From Candidatus Gastranaerophilales bacterium (GTDB lineage Bacteria > Cyanobacteriota > Vampirovibrionia > Gastranaerophilales > Gastranaerophilaceae), in contig CALVEM010000012.1 of the NCBI GenBank assembly GCA_944326605.1, positions 1 through 59,831 on the forward strand: DNA of 59,831 nucleotides. The letters run 5' to 3'. The notes below the pieces were generated by a model that saw only the letters and a list, made by a program, of their open reading frames with translations, was not told where the DNA came from and made no database searches. The position numbers and the translations under genes were made by a program. Numbering within the stretch: the stretch's first letter is position 1; every line of letters starts with the position of its first letter. Positions 52,969-59,831 of the stretch are shown piece after piece.

Positions 52969-54900
52969 ATGTCAGTAAAAGCAATCAATTCGTCAACAGA
53001 TGTTGCTAACCGCAACCGCTCTAAAAATTTGAACCTCAAGCATCAGCCGCAGCAAACATTCACAGGCAGTTTTAACCCCGTTGTTATGTTAATGGACGCC
53101 ATAGATAAAGGCGGTTTTGCCGCGTCTTTTATTGCTCAGGACGGTATCGGCATGGTAGCTCCGAGAATTTATGAAGGGCTGAACAGAAATCGTAAAGAAG
53201 ACGAAAACGGCAAAAAAACAGGTCCTCTTAACTGGGAATTTGCTCGACGCGAGGGAATTCGTGAAATTTTGAGCGGTCCGAGCGCTTTCTTAATCCCGCT
53301 TGGAATTCTTACTCTGATTAAGAAATTCTCAGGAACAGCAAATAATGTACATGTCAATCATATTGAAGCTTTAGGACAAAATTTTGCAGATTATGCAGCA
53401 AAAAATCCGGATAAATTGAAAAATTCTGTAGAATTCAAAAAAGGCTATTATGCCGGCGTCTTTGAAAATGCTTTACAAAATTCTACTGATGACAGTTTCA
53501 GAGGTATTGAATTAAAACAAACAGCTCAAAAATTTGCAGAAACACTTGTAGAAATTGAAAATAAACGGGCTGCGAAAGATAAAAAAGGTGCTAATAAACT
53601 TTACGGACAACTTGTAGAAGATTACATGAATATACGTAAAACACATGCAGCACCATCAAGTAATGAATTAACAACTTCACTTAAAGTAAATGGCAAAAAA
53701 GATGCACTCGGAACGAATTTCAGACGTTTAACTCAAAGTTTGACTGATTACACCGGAGACATCTTAAATAAAATTAACAAAAAGAATATTGCAGCCGGCG
53801 ATATTAAAGAATTTGTTTCTAAATTCAATAAATACAGATCCGGGACAAGGGTTCTTTCAAACCTTGGTATGTGGTCTGCAGTTGTAGGTTTCTATACATT
53901 AATACCTAAATTGTATAACCTCGGTCTGAAACATGACCCCGGTTTAAAAGGACTTGAAACAGGTACTGAAACCCAAACAACAGAAAAATCTGATAATAAA
54001 AACAAAAAAGATGTTGCTTTCACAGGCGGATTTATACCTAAACTTGGAGAAGAAGCTGCTAAAAGCGGCGGGTTAAGCAAAATTTTAAAAATATTTGAAT
54101 TTAACGGCGCTTCAATGTCGGTACCGGCAATGCTTACACTTCTGTTCGGCTTCTGTCTGCCGCCAAGATATACAAATGCAAAAAGCGATAAAGAAAAGAA
54201 AGAAATTTTAGTTCGTGATATATCAAGCTTTACAGCAATTCTGTTCGGCGCAAAAGCTTTATCCCGCGGATTTTCAAATGTTTTTGCAAAAATCTCAGGG
54301 CTTGCATTAAATGTAAAACCTCAAAACCATTCTAAGAGCTTGTTCCACAAATTTAAAAATTACTTCTCTGCAGGCTCCGGTATTGAAGTTTTGTCAAGCG
54401 AACAGATAGTATCAAAATACAGTAATATAAATAATTATAAAGACGGTATAAACGGTTTCTTCAAATTTTTACAGGAAAACGGCGGAGACGTTAAAAAAGT
54501 ATTAAAAATTGATAAAACTGTTAAAGAAAATGCAGATAAAATATTAAAACAATTTAAAAATAAATCACTGGCAGATGCAACAATAAAAGAAATTCAAGAC
54601 GCATTTAAACAGGCTAAAGGTACAGAGGCTCTTGAAAATATTTACTCTGTATTCTCATCAAAAGATAACAAATTTATCAACAGAGCCAAAACGTATAACA
54701 GTGCATTCGGATTTGCGTCAACCCTTGTTCTGGTACCGGCATTTATGATGTGGCTTGCAAGATATTGTGAAAAAATGACAAAAGATGCAATTGAAAAAGA
54801 AAAAGCCGAAAAAGGGCAACAGACCAAACAGGTTCAGCACACAGAGCAGCCGGTAATTATTCCGAACAACAAACCGACAATGGCAGGATTTCTAAAATAA
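52969..54900 (+). CDS. Large lineage membrane protein with F-T-G motifs
   Basis: 643 residues, function unknown. The N-terminus is Ser/Asn-rich and leads to TFTGSFNPVVMLMDAIDKGGF (about 30-50, in parts), echoed later by AFTGGFIPKLGEEAAKSGG (about 348-366), an internal repeat. Hydrophobic segments occur near 110, 305, 385, 425 and 600, with charged helical stretches between. ARREGIREIL near 95 recalls the Y-x-A-x-R/K-E-x-L motif of the two proteins at 49496-50679, so they may be distant relatives. GTAGGGA precedes the ATG. Confidence 0.75.
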   Translation: MSVKAINSSTDVANRNRSKNLNLKHQPQQTFTGSFNPVVMLMDAIDKGGFAASFIAQDGIGMVAPRIYEGLNRNRKEDENGKKTGPLNWEFARREGIREILSGPSAFLIPLGILTLIKKFSGTANNVHVNHIEALGQNFADYAAKNPDKLKNSVEFKKGYYAGVFENALQNSTDDSFRGIELKQTAQKFAETLVEIENKRAAKDKKGANKLYGQLVEDYMNIRKTHAAPSSNELTTSLKVNGKKDALGTNFRRLTQSLTDYTGDILNKINKKNIAAGDIKEFVSKFNKYRSGTRVLSNLGMWSAVVGFYTLIPKLYNLGLKHDPGLKGLETGTETQTTEKSDNKNKKDVAFTGGFIPKLGEEAAKSGGLSKILKIFEFNGASMSVPAMLTLLFGFCLPPRYTNAKSDKEKKEILVRDISSFTAILFGAKALSRGFSNVFAKISGLALNVKPQNHSKSLFHKFKNYFSAGSGIEVLSSEQIVSKYSNINNYKDGINGFFKFLQENGGDVKKVLKIDKTVKENADKILKQFKNKSLADATIKEIQDAFKQAKGTEALENIYSVFSSKDNKFINRAKTYNSAFGFASTLVLVPAFMMWLARYCEKMTKDAIEKEKAEKGQQTKQVQHTEQPVIIPNNKPTMAGFLK

Positions 54901-54914
54901 AATCCGGGACAAAT

Positions 54915-54999
54915 ATCACAGTTTCAGGAGCTCACAGCGATGAGATGCTGAAACAAGTTCAGCATGACGTTTTTACCCATAATTAGTGTAAACTGTGAT
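54915..54999. repeat. Nested palindromic element
   Basis: Outer arms ATCACAGTTT (54915-54924) and AAACTGTGAT (54990-54999) enclose ATGCTGAA...TTCAGCAT (54945-54952, 54958-54965). The layout matches the element at 17632-17760. Confidence 0.65.
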
Positions 55000-55006
55000 C
55001 TTTGTC

Positions 55007-55039
55007 AAAAAAATCCCGCATGATACTGCGGGATTTTTT
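55007..55039. terminator. Terminator between convergent genes
   Basis: AAAAAAATCCCGCA and TGCGGGATTTTTT form a strong stem with A and T runs on both sides; it serves the prepilin gene and probably also the plus-strand gene. Confidence 0.85.
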
Positions 55040-55040
55040 G

Positions 55041-55829
55041 TTAGTAATTCATTTCCCAATTATCATTTAATATTTTGCCGAAACATCCTTTAAAAGTTCC
55101 ATCTGAAGGACATTTAGCATACTGGGTTTCTCTTAATTCCGATGCATTGCTTGCAACAGTACATTCTTTCATAGTATTACAAGAAGGAGCAACACCCTCC
55201 TCATCAATTGTACCGTTTTCATAGTACATAACAACATAAGCATCTCTTCCTGCAATATTTGGTCCCTGCAATCCGTTAATATCAATAAAAATATGACCGT
55301 ACTTTATACCATTAACCGTATCACTATGAAATGCCTCTATACAAACGGAAGCACCGCTGGCTAAAACACCGCAATTTACATTTGGCCACCAGTTGTTTGC
55401 AAGAGTAACACCGTTAAGATTTTTATATTTTGCATCATAAATACAAGGTTCCTCAAGTGTGTCACAGATTGTCACTGTTTTAAAATATGTTTTTAAAAAA
55501 TTATTAACGGCTGACTGATTGTTCAGACCAGCTTCTAAAAGAGTTAAAGCGTTATTATCATTTTTATATTGCATAAAAGCTTGACTAAGCTCATTATAGA
55601 CTTTATGTAATTGTGTTACATAGGTTTTACGTTGATGATTTTGCATCAAAGTCGGAACTGTCATGGCAGACACAACGCCAATTATCCCTAAAGTTACCAG
55701 TACCTCTGCAAGAGTAAAACCCAAACGTGCCTTTTGACACGACACAAATACTTTGCACAAATCGCCAAAAACGTTAGAAGGAGCTACAGACCCCCCCCCC
55801 CGAAGCTCTGTTCTAAATAAATTTTTCAT
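55041..55829 (-). CDS. Prepilin-like protein with poly-G tract in the leader
   Basis: 262 residues. ATG 55829 has AAGGAG 8 nt upstream. The first 37 residues (MKNLFRTELRGGG...) include an 11-G tract; then FTLAEVLVTLGIIGVVSAMTV (Glu at +5), a helix, and a globular part with DINGLQGPNIAGRD, paired Cys and the C-terminus CFGKILNDNWEMNY. It is a paralogue of the gene at 50737, whose leader is just MKNA; here about 33 residues including the G tract appear inserted after MKN. A TTGAAA-17-TATAAT promoter overlapped by a long palindrome lies upstream. Confidence 0.88.
   Translation of the reverse strand: MKNLFRTELRGGGSVAPSNVFGDLCKVFVSCQKARLGFTLAEVLVTLGIIGVVSAMTVPTLMQNHQRKTYVTQLHKVYNELSQAFMQYKNDNNALTLLEAGLNNQSAVNNFLKTYFKTVTICDTLEEPCIYDAKYKNLNGVTLANNWWPNVNCGVLASGASVCIEAFHSDTVNGIKYGHIFIDINGLQGPNIAGRDAYVVMYYENGTIDEEGVAPSCNTMKECTVASNASELRETQYAKCPSDGTFKGCFGKILNDNWEMNY
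55791..55801 (-). repeat. Poly-G tract (11 G) in the prepilin gene
   Basis: Eleven Gs in the coding strand after GAGCTTC, in the tenth codon. Twelve Gs would give a stop (TAA) within about 8 codons and ten would give CTGTAG, an immediate stop. Confidence 0.9.
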
Positions 55830-55845
55830 GAATTATTCTCCTTTC

Positions 55846-55890
55846 GTAAAATAACGTTTATAATAATATATATTATAAACGTTATTTTAC
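55846..55890 (-). promoter_or_regulatory. 20-bp perfect palindrome over the prepilin promoter
   Basis: The 20-nt arms at 55846-55865 and 55871-55890 are perfect inverted repeats with a 5-nt centre. The right arm contains the minus-strand TATAAT (55872-55877), whose -35 TTGAAA is at 55895-55900; the left arm ends one base before the CTTTCGTAAA ribosome-site region. It could be an operator, or a hairpin in the early transcript next to the ribosome site. Confidence 0.7.
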
Positions 55891-55945
55891 ATTTTTTCAA
55901 GATTTAATTAATATCTTATCTCTCATGGCAATAATTTTCATAACT

Positions 55946-55977
55946 AAAAAAAGAACCTCAAAAGAGGTTCTTTTTTT
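55946..55977. terminator. Terminator after the DUF1858 gene
   Basis: AAAGAACCTC/GAGGTTCTTT stem, 4-nt loop, with A and T runs on both sides. Confidence 0.85.
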
Positions 55978-55978
55978 A

Positions 55979-56182
55979 TTAGTCTTTAATCAAAGCATTA
56001 ATATCAGCAACCATTGCATCAGGATCAAATCCGTGAACTTTAGCTCCTGCTTCCAGATTTTCAAAGTGAGCTGCCGCACATCCGATACAACCTAAGCCGT
56101 ATTTTTGAAATACTTCAATGCTTTCAGGACACTGTTGTACAATATCCATAATGTTCATATCTTTTGTAATTTTTCCTGCCAT
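55979..56182 (-). CDS. DUF1858 domain small protein
   Basis: 67 residues, a whole DUF1858 domain: MNIMDIVQQCPESIEVFQKYGLGCIGCAAA, with the GLGCIGC Cys pair typical of this family, whose members sit near hybrid-cluster or redox proteins. Likely a small redox or metal-binding protein in the cytoplasm. AAAGGAG precedes the ATG. The frame continues upstream, but this start has the ribosome site. No partner enzyme is adjacent. Confidence 0.9.
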   Translation of the reverse strand: MAGKITKDMNIMDIVQQCPESIEVFQKYGLGCIGCAAAHFENLEAGAKVHGFDPDAMVADINALIKD

Positions 56183-56260
56183 AATATTTCTCCTTTTGTT
56201 GACTTAATTTTACCTGTCATTAAAAATATTATACAATAAAAATAGAAGGAAGTATAAAGT

Positions 56261-56419
56261 ATGGAATTTTTAAAAAATTTATTTAAAGATGATGAAAAAA
56301 TAATCGGACTTTGCGCATTCAAAAAACGTGAACGAACAGTATATTCATTCACGCCGTCATTTTCAGAAACAAATCTGATTTACAAAACAAATTATTCCCA
56401 AAACATTTTTTTAAATTAG
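56261..56419 (+). CDS. 52-residue hypothetical protein
   Basis: A short plus-strand frame starting MEFLKNLFKDDEKIIGLCAF and ending NIFLN. AGAAGGAA lies upstream of the ATG and TTTACC-17-TACAAT fits a promoter before it. Basic, no clear membrane segment, no family recognised. It ends against the minus-strand gene at 56416. It may be real but support is modest. Confidence 0.45.
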   Translation: MEFLKNLFKDDEKIIGLCAFKKRERTVYSFTPSFSETNLIYKTNYSQNIFLN

Positions 56420-56628
56420 CACAGAAAATCCAACCTGTTAGCAGCCGGAGATACTGACATTCCAAGAGCTTTAAAATATTCACTGTCAGCCGTTTTCGGA
56501 TGATTAAGATTATAAGTTTCTTTATTCACCGCGTTTGTTACAAATTCACGCTGAACAGAAGGCATTTCAACATTATATTTTGTACCGATTGCGCCAATAT
56601 TCGGATTAAAATGAACTGCTCCGGTCAT
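56416..56628 (-). CDS. Small lineage-type protein with YNLNHP motif
   Basis: 70 residues, no membrane segment. TYNLNHPKTADS near 38-49 and the C-terminal NRLDFLC match the next small gene upstream (YNLNHPRVAGS, KNLDLLA). GGAGGA precedes the ATG. Function unknown. Confidence 0.65.
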   Translation of the reverse strand: MTGAVHFNPNIGAIGTKYNVEMPSVQREFVTNAVNKETYNLNHPKTADSEYFKALGMSVSPAANRLDFLC

Positions 56629-56712
56629 AATTCCTCCAATATTTCCCTTATATATAAATAAAGTATTTTACCTTGAAGAAATTGCCTGATAAAGTTAAAA
56701 CATTAAGAAATA

Positions 56713-56919
56713 TTAAGCCAATAAATCCAAATTCTTTGCAGTAGTTGCACTTCCTGCAACCCTCGGATGGTTTAAATTATATTCATTATTACTTTGACCG
56801 GCAAAAAGCCCCGTATCAAAATTATTGTGAATGCTCCTATTTTGCCTGTTATTTTCAAATAAGTTAACAGCATTCACTCTGAAAATATTATTCGGTTGTA
56901 TTGCATCAATTCCGTTCAT
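56713..56919 (-). CDS. Small lineage-type protein with YNLNHP motif
   Basis: 68 residues, rich in Asn. It starts MNGIDAIQPNN and ends EYNLNHPRVAGSATTAKNLDLLA (in parts), paralogous to the protein at 56416-56628 over the YNLNHP motif and the L-D-L/F-L end. GAGAAC precedes the ATG. Function unknown. Confidence 0.65.
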   Translation of the reverse strand: MNGIDAIQPNNIFRVNAVNLFENNRQNRSIHNNFDTGLFAGQSNNEYNLNHPRVAGSATTAKNLDLLA

Positions 56920-56997
56920 AAAAAGTTCTCACATAAATAAAAAATAAAATTTAGTTTAAATTTCAGATTTTACAATTTTTGTTACAAAATTAACAAT

Positions 56998-57513
56998 TTA
57001 CTGATCGCTTTCATGATGCTCATTATCTTTCATCAATTTTGCGAAATCCGATGGTTTAATACTTTGAACAAATTTTTTAAATTCCTGCGCTTCTTCTTCG
57101 TCTTTTGCAGAATCAGTCGACACTGAACCGTTTGAAATAACATTAGCGGTAACAAATATAGGTGCATCAACTCTAATAGCAACCGCGATGGCATCAGACG
57201 GTCTGGAATCAATTTCAAGAGTATTTCCTTCATCATTTGTCAAAAATAAAGTTGCATAATAAGTGTCTTTTTCAACGTCATTTATTTCAATTCTGTCTAA
57301 TTTATAACCGGTTTTTTCAATAATATTAATAATCAAATCATGGGTCATCGGACGTGCAACAGAAAGGTTTTCAATTTTTCTAATAATCGCACTGGCTTCA
57401 GCAGAGCCTATCCAGATAGGCAGCGCTTTTCTGTTTTCTTTATCATGTAAAACAACAATAGGAGAACCTGTTCTTGTATCAAGGGCTATTCCCATAACTT
57501 TCATTTCAATCAT
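56998..57513 (-). CDS. Bifunctional nuclease family (DUF151) protein
   Basis: 171 residues from ATG 57513, which has AAAGG 8 nt upstream (an ATG at 57519 is too close to it). The DUF151/BFN domain fills the first 135 residues: MKVMGIALDTRTGSPIVVL (in parts), LPIWIGSAEASAI, RPMTHDLI and IDSRPSDAIAVAIRVDAPIFV (in parts). The acidic tail is short and lacks the UVR domain of some homologues. The biochemical role in bacteria is poorly defined; nuclease activity is reported for plant relatives. Confidence 0.9.
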   Translation of the reverse strand: MIEMKVMGIALDTRTGSPIVVLHDKENRKALPIWIGSAEASAIIRKIENLSVARPMTHDLIINIIEKTGYKLDRIEINDVEKDTYYATLFLTNDEGNTLEIDSRPSDAIAVAIRVDAPIFVTANVISNGSVSTDSAKDEEEAQEFKKFVQSIKPSDFAKLMKDNEHHESDQ

Positions 57514-57586
57514 ACTCATAACCTTTCATTTATCTTCATTCTATCTCACAATAAAAAACCGGTCAAGTAAAATCAAATAAAAAGGA

Positions 57587-57615
57587 TTTACGAAAAAAAA
57601 TATTTATGTTAATAT
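57587..57615 (+). promoter_or_regulatory. Promoter of tRNA-Ser
   Basis: TTTACG, 17 nt, TAATAT. A small hairpin ACGCAT-GCGAA-ATGCGT (57624-57640) lies in the 5' leader just before the tRNA. Confidence 0.55.
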
Positions 57616-57645
57616 ACAAATACACGCATGCGAAATGCGTACCTT

Positions 57646-57734
57646 GGAGTAGTGGCCGAGTGGCTGAAGGCGGCACCCTGCTAAGGTGTTATGTGGGGCA
57701 ACCTGCATCCAGGGTTCAAATCCCTGCTACTCCG
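57646..57734 (+). tRNA. tRNA-Ser (anticodon GCU)
   Basis: 89-nt cloverleaf: acceptor GGAGTAG/CTACTCC with discriminator G, D-arm GGCCGAGTGGCTGAAGGC, anticodon stem GCACC/GGTGT with loop CTGCTAA (anticodon GCT), a long variable arm, and T-arm CAGGGTTCAAATCCCTG. CCA is not encoded. The long variable arm and anticodon mark serine. Its 3' end is the boundary of a direct repeat copied about 2 kb downstream. Confidence 0.97.
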
Positions 57735-57811
57735 TTTTTTAGTCCGCAAACTGAGAATCAGTGCAGATACAAAATTGAAAAACCGCCCACAGTGGGCGGT
57801 TTTTTGCATGT
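57730..57811. repeat. Left 82-bp direct repeat (att-like), overlaps tRNA 3' end
   Basis: 82 bp identical at 80 positions to 59698-59779. It begins with the last five bases of the tRNA (CTCCG) and includes the tRNA terminator hairpin CCGCCCA/TGGGCGG (57783-57799) with its T-run. Confidence 0.85.
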
Positions 57812-57908
57812 AAAAATTTTAAGAGAATTTTTCTCATCAAATTTTCGCAACTTTTTAAACTTTTCCTGCCCAAATTCTCTTTTTCATTTTTTCGAGGTGC
57901 AGATTGGG

Positions 57909-58838
57909 CTAGTCTTTTATTAAAACATGATTTCCATTAATCGTAACCCATTTACCATCAGCATTTTCTGACGATGTTGGATAACTTTTTTCATGTGTTT
58001 TGGCATCTGACGGTAAATCGTTTTTGTAAGGAATTCCGATACTGTTCATTTGGGCAAGAATTTCTTTTTCATTTTCTGAATATTCTTTTGTTGACATTTT
58101 TGAAATATCTTCTCGTGTATAGATTTTATCTGTGCCGGTTTCGGGATTTTTATAACCTGAGTAATCTTTTGGCTGCTCGGATTGAGGCTTAATTAATCCA
58201 TCTTTTAATTGCTGCTCAATTATTGGCAAATTTCTTTCAAACTCTTCGCTTGTCATATTTCCGATTTCTTCCGGGGTAAAAATTGGATTACCATAATTAT
58301 CCACATTCATTTCAATACCTATTTTAAGTAATTTTGAAGGTACTTGATCTATTGAATTAGAGTTTTTATCCACAAATTTATTATTTTTTATACTATTTCT
58401 CAAATTATTAACTCTATTATTCCACCCATTATAAAATATTTTTTGTTCAGGATCATTAGCAACAATTTTATCATAACTCTTTTGCCTTATTTCGAGAAAT
58501 TTATTTAAATCGCCATTGCTCTGATTATAAAATATTTTTGCAGTTTCAGGGCCATGTAGCACAGCAGTATCAAACATAGCAACAGCCATATTTGGATCTG
58601 ATATTTTATCTGCACCTGATACCTTCCAATAATCATCATAATAAATAGCTTTTGCTTCATCTCTGGTAATATTCTTAACGTCTTTGTATGCTAACCCCTT
58701 TCGTTTACGATAGGAATTCAAAGTCGTTTGGGTAATTCCCATATTTGTAGGTCCACCTCTGTCTTTTTTATTATTTACATATCCACCTTCAGAAGGAAAT
58801 AAGAATTCAAGAGCTTTTTCAAAATTTTCTTTAGTCAT
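57909..58838 (-). CDS. GH108 muramidase (phage-type) with C-terminal extension
   Basis: 309 residues. The N-terminal GH108 domain (about 3-95) has the catalytic Glu in PSEGGYVNNKKDRGGPTNMGIT (in parts) and YYDDYWKVSGADKI; a peptidoglycan-binding-type segment (about 95-150) follows. The enzyme cleaves peptidoglycan glycan strands and is typical of phages and secretion-linked lysins. No signal peptide. The C-terminal half has two related motifs, EEIGNMTSEEFERN and EDISKMSTKEYSEN, and ends WVTINGNHVLIKD, features I associate with phage structural proteins. AAGGAG precedes the ATG. The adjacent gene may inhibit it. Confidence 0.9.
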   Translation of the reverse strand: MTKENFEKALEFLFPSEGGYVNNKKDRGGPTNMGITQTTLNSYRKRKGLAYKDVKNITRDEAKAIYYDDYWKVSGADKISDPNMAVAMFDTAVLHGPETAKIFYNQSNGDLNKFLEIRQKSYDKIVANDPEQKIFYNGWNNRVNNLRNSIKNNKFVDKNSNSIDQVPSKLLKIGIEMNVDNYGNPIFTPEEIGNMTSEEFERNLPIIEQQLKDGLIKPQSEQPKDYSGYKNPETGTDKIYTREDISKMSTKEYSENEKEILAQMNSIGIPYKNDLPSDAKTHEKSYPTSSENADGKWVTINGNHVLIKD

Positions 58839-58908
58839 ATTTTTCTCCTTATTAAGCTAATATACAAAATCTCATTAAAAATAAGTTTAATAAGGTAAAA
58901 TAAATTTA

Positions 58909-59340
58909 TTACTCTTTCAATTCATATAAATAACTTTTCAAATATAAAGCCCTTTGTTTTACTATATTTTCTAACATTCCGGCTGCAATATTAGTATGAA
59001 TACTTCCTTCTTTATTATATACAGTTTCTACTATAAGTTTTTTTTCCAATTCATAATACCGTTCCCAACTTTGCTGTGCTGCAATAAATACCGTATATTG
59101 TTCCTTAGATAATTCTTTCTTGATCATATTCGAATAAATAGAAATTTGATCAAGCCAAGCATCAGTTGCTGCATAAACGCATTTATTCATACCTGAAGTC
59201 GAATAATCTTTTTCTATGCATTTTTCCAGTTGCACATCAATAGCATGTTGTTCATTAGGTAAAGCAACAACTTTAAGAAAAAAAGATATTGAAACTATCA
59301 ATAATAATGCAATAGTTATTTGCATAAGTATTTTCTTCAT
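58909..59340 (-). CDS. LprI/YecT-like (DUF1311) exported protein
   Basis: 143 residues. A signal or anchor helix at about 5-24 precedes a DUF1311-like domain: MNKCVYAATDAWLDQISIYSNMIKKELSKEQYTVFIAAQQSWERYYELEKK (in parts), with the M-x-x-C-x-x-x-A...W...Y...L...A-Q-x-x-W pattern of LprI, a family that includes a lysozyme inhibitor in mycobacteria. No Shine-Dalgarno; TGG-TAAAAT ends 6 nt before the ATG. It lies 70 bp upstream of the muramidase on the same strand, so an immunity role is plausible. Confidence 0.8.
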   Translation of the reverse strand: MKKILMQITIALLLIVSISFFLKVVALPNEQHAIDVQLEKCIEKDYSTSGMNKCVYAATDAWLDQISIYSNMIKKELSKEQYTVFIAAQQSWERYYELEKKLIVETVYNKEGSIHTNIAAGMLENIVKQRALYLKSYLYELKE

Positions 59341-59697
59341 AAATTTATTTTACCATAAAATATATAAGTTTTTACATAATTCACCGCCTTTCGTATTTTT
59401 AATAAAAAAAAAGAGTAAGGCATAAATTTAAATCCTAAAAATTATCTTACCTTACTCTTTTGTATAATATTTAATTGTATATTATAATTATACCATTTAC
59501 TTGCGAAATCCGTCAATATTAAATCGAATTTTCATTTCTTGAAATTTTACAGAAATTTTGTAAATTTTTTTTAATATAATTGTGTCCTAATGATACAAGA
59601 AGTGTAAATACACTTGATATTATTGACATTCAGAGTAATACTTGACATAGGATGATAAAATGGAATAAATCTTTCTTTCGGGTTTAAATCTACTTTT
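59341..59697. other. Gene-free part of the island
   Basis: No gene supported. It holds a 12-bp inverted repeat AAAAGAGTAAGG (59409-59420) / CCTTACTCTTTT (59450-59461) with a 29-nt loop, a GTGTAAATACAC palindrome near 59610, two TTGACA hexamers (near 59625 and 59643) and the tRNA-like remnant at 59680-59702. Confidence 0.5.
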
Positions 59698-59779
59698 CTC
59701 CGTTTTTTAGTCCGCAAACAGAGAATCAGTGCAGATACAAAATTGAAAAACCGTCCACAGTGGGCGGTTTTTTGCATGT
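59698..59779. repeat. Right 82-bp direct repeat (att-like)
   Basis: Copy of 57730-57811 with two differences. It includes a second copy of the tRNA terminator hairpin. Weaker similarity (AGAGAATTTTT) continues for about 20 bp beyond both copies. Confidence 0.85.
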
Positions 59780-59831
59780 GATTTTTTATAGAGAATTTTT
59801 AAGCCTAAATTTCTGCCGATTCTTATCAAAA

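Larger units (their letters stand above)
57735..59779. mobile_element. Small tRNA-Ser-associated genomic island
   Basis: About 2 kb bounded by 82-bp direct repeats, the left one starting in the 3' end of an intact tRNA-Ser. Just before the right repeat, GGGTTTAAATC...CTCCG (59680-59702) matches the T-arm and acceptor end of the tRNA at the same spacing (16 of 23 positions), as expected of a decayed attachment site. Cargo: a GH108 muramidase and an LprI-like protein, both minus strand. No integrase is inside, so it is a remnant or depends on a helper. Confidence 0.6.

Noticed and set aside
56155..56352. Minus-strand frame upstream of the DUF1858 gene
   Set aside because: It overlaps the DUF1858 start in another frame and is antisense to the better-supported small gene at 56261.
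57606..57923. Open frame of about 105 codons on the plus strand
   Set aside because: It runs through the tRNA-Ser gene and its terminator; the peptide is just the translated tRNA.
59571..59777. Short minus-strand frame at the right end
   Set aside because: It spans the right direct repeat, its terminator hairpin and the tRNA-like remnant; no ribosome site.

Overview
The window is low-GC, densely coded chromosomal DNA from a Gram-negative bacterium. It carries lipid A and LPS genes (lpxB, lpxI, an LptD-like protein, an O-antigen ligase), a DUF4330 protein, single-gene prepilins scattered along the chromosome, and many lineage-type membrane or small proteins, some with an N-terminal F-K/T-G motif. 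Together these suggest a gut-type non-photosynthetic relative of cyanobacteria (Vampirovibrionia/Melainabacteria, order Gastranaerophilales). That assignment is inference; no rRNA is present to test it.

Layout. 1-5.5 kb (mostly minus): two paralogous Cys-rich prepilin-like proteins with matching promoters, flanking wecG and an orphan N-terminal transketolase half. 5.5-14.4 kb (minus): an envelope operon (small membrane protein, M23 peptidase, LptD-like, class II aldolase, lpxI, lpxB), then a lineage membrane protein and a dGTPase-like gene. 14.5-17.5 kb (plus): a degenerate P-loop/TPR protein and rsmG. 17.5-18.4 kb: a gene-free stretch with nested palindromes and a candidate small RNA. 18.4-23.9 kb: two small proteins, then surface-polysaccharide genes (DegT, O-antigen ligase, DUF4330, heptose-kinase-like). 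23.9-30.4 kb (plus): ispG, a secreted TPR/GHL10 cluster and comEC. 30.4-38 kb: pyrF, rmuC, a response regulator with a soluble histidine kinase, and a 1125-residue protein with internal repeats. 38-43.2 kb: tandem repeats, mgtC and a peptide ABC transporter. 43.2-46.8 kb: a prepilin gene with a repeat-filled 5' end, and groES-groEL. 46.8-50.7 kb: cysK, an anti-sigma/ECF sigma/Spy-like operon, and two paralogous membrane proteins. 50.7-57.5 kb: two more prepilins, trmFO, a large membrane protein, small proteins and a DUF151 nuclease. 57.6-59.8 kb: tRNA-Ser(GCU) and a roughly 2-kb island bounded by 82-bp direct repeats, holding a GH108 muramidase and an LprI-like lysozyme-inhibitor homologue.

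The strongest unusual signal is the set of 11-12 bp poly-G tracts just after the start codons of three of the five prepilin-like genes. All three are now in frame, and any plus or minus one slip gives an early stop. With intact promoters and ribosome sites this looks like phase variation of surface pilins. Other signals are the tRNA-Ser muramidase/inhibitor island, a candidate small RNA, dispersed palindromic repeats that enter operons and even a coding region, several start codons 6-8 nt after a -10 box (likely leaderless mRNAs), and families of lineage-specific small and membrane proteins.
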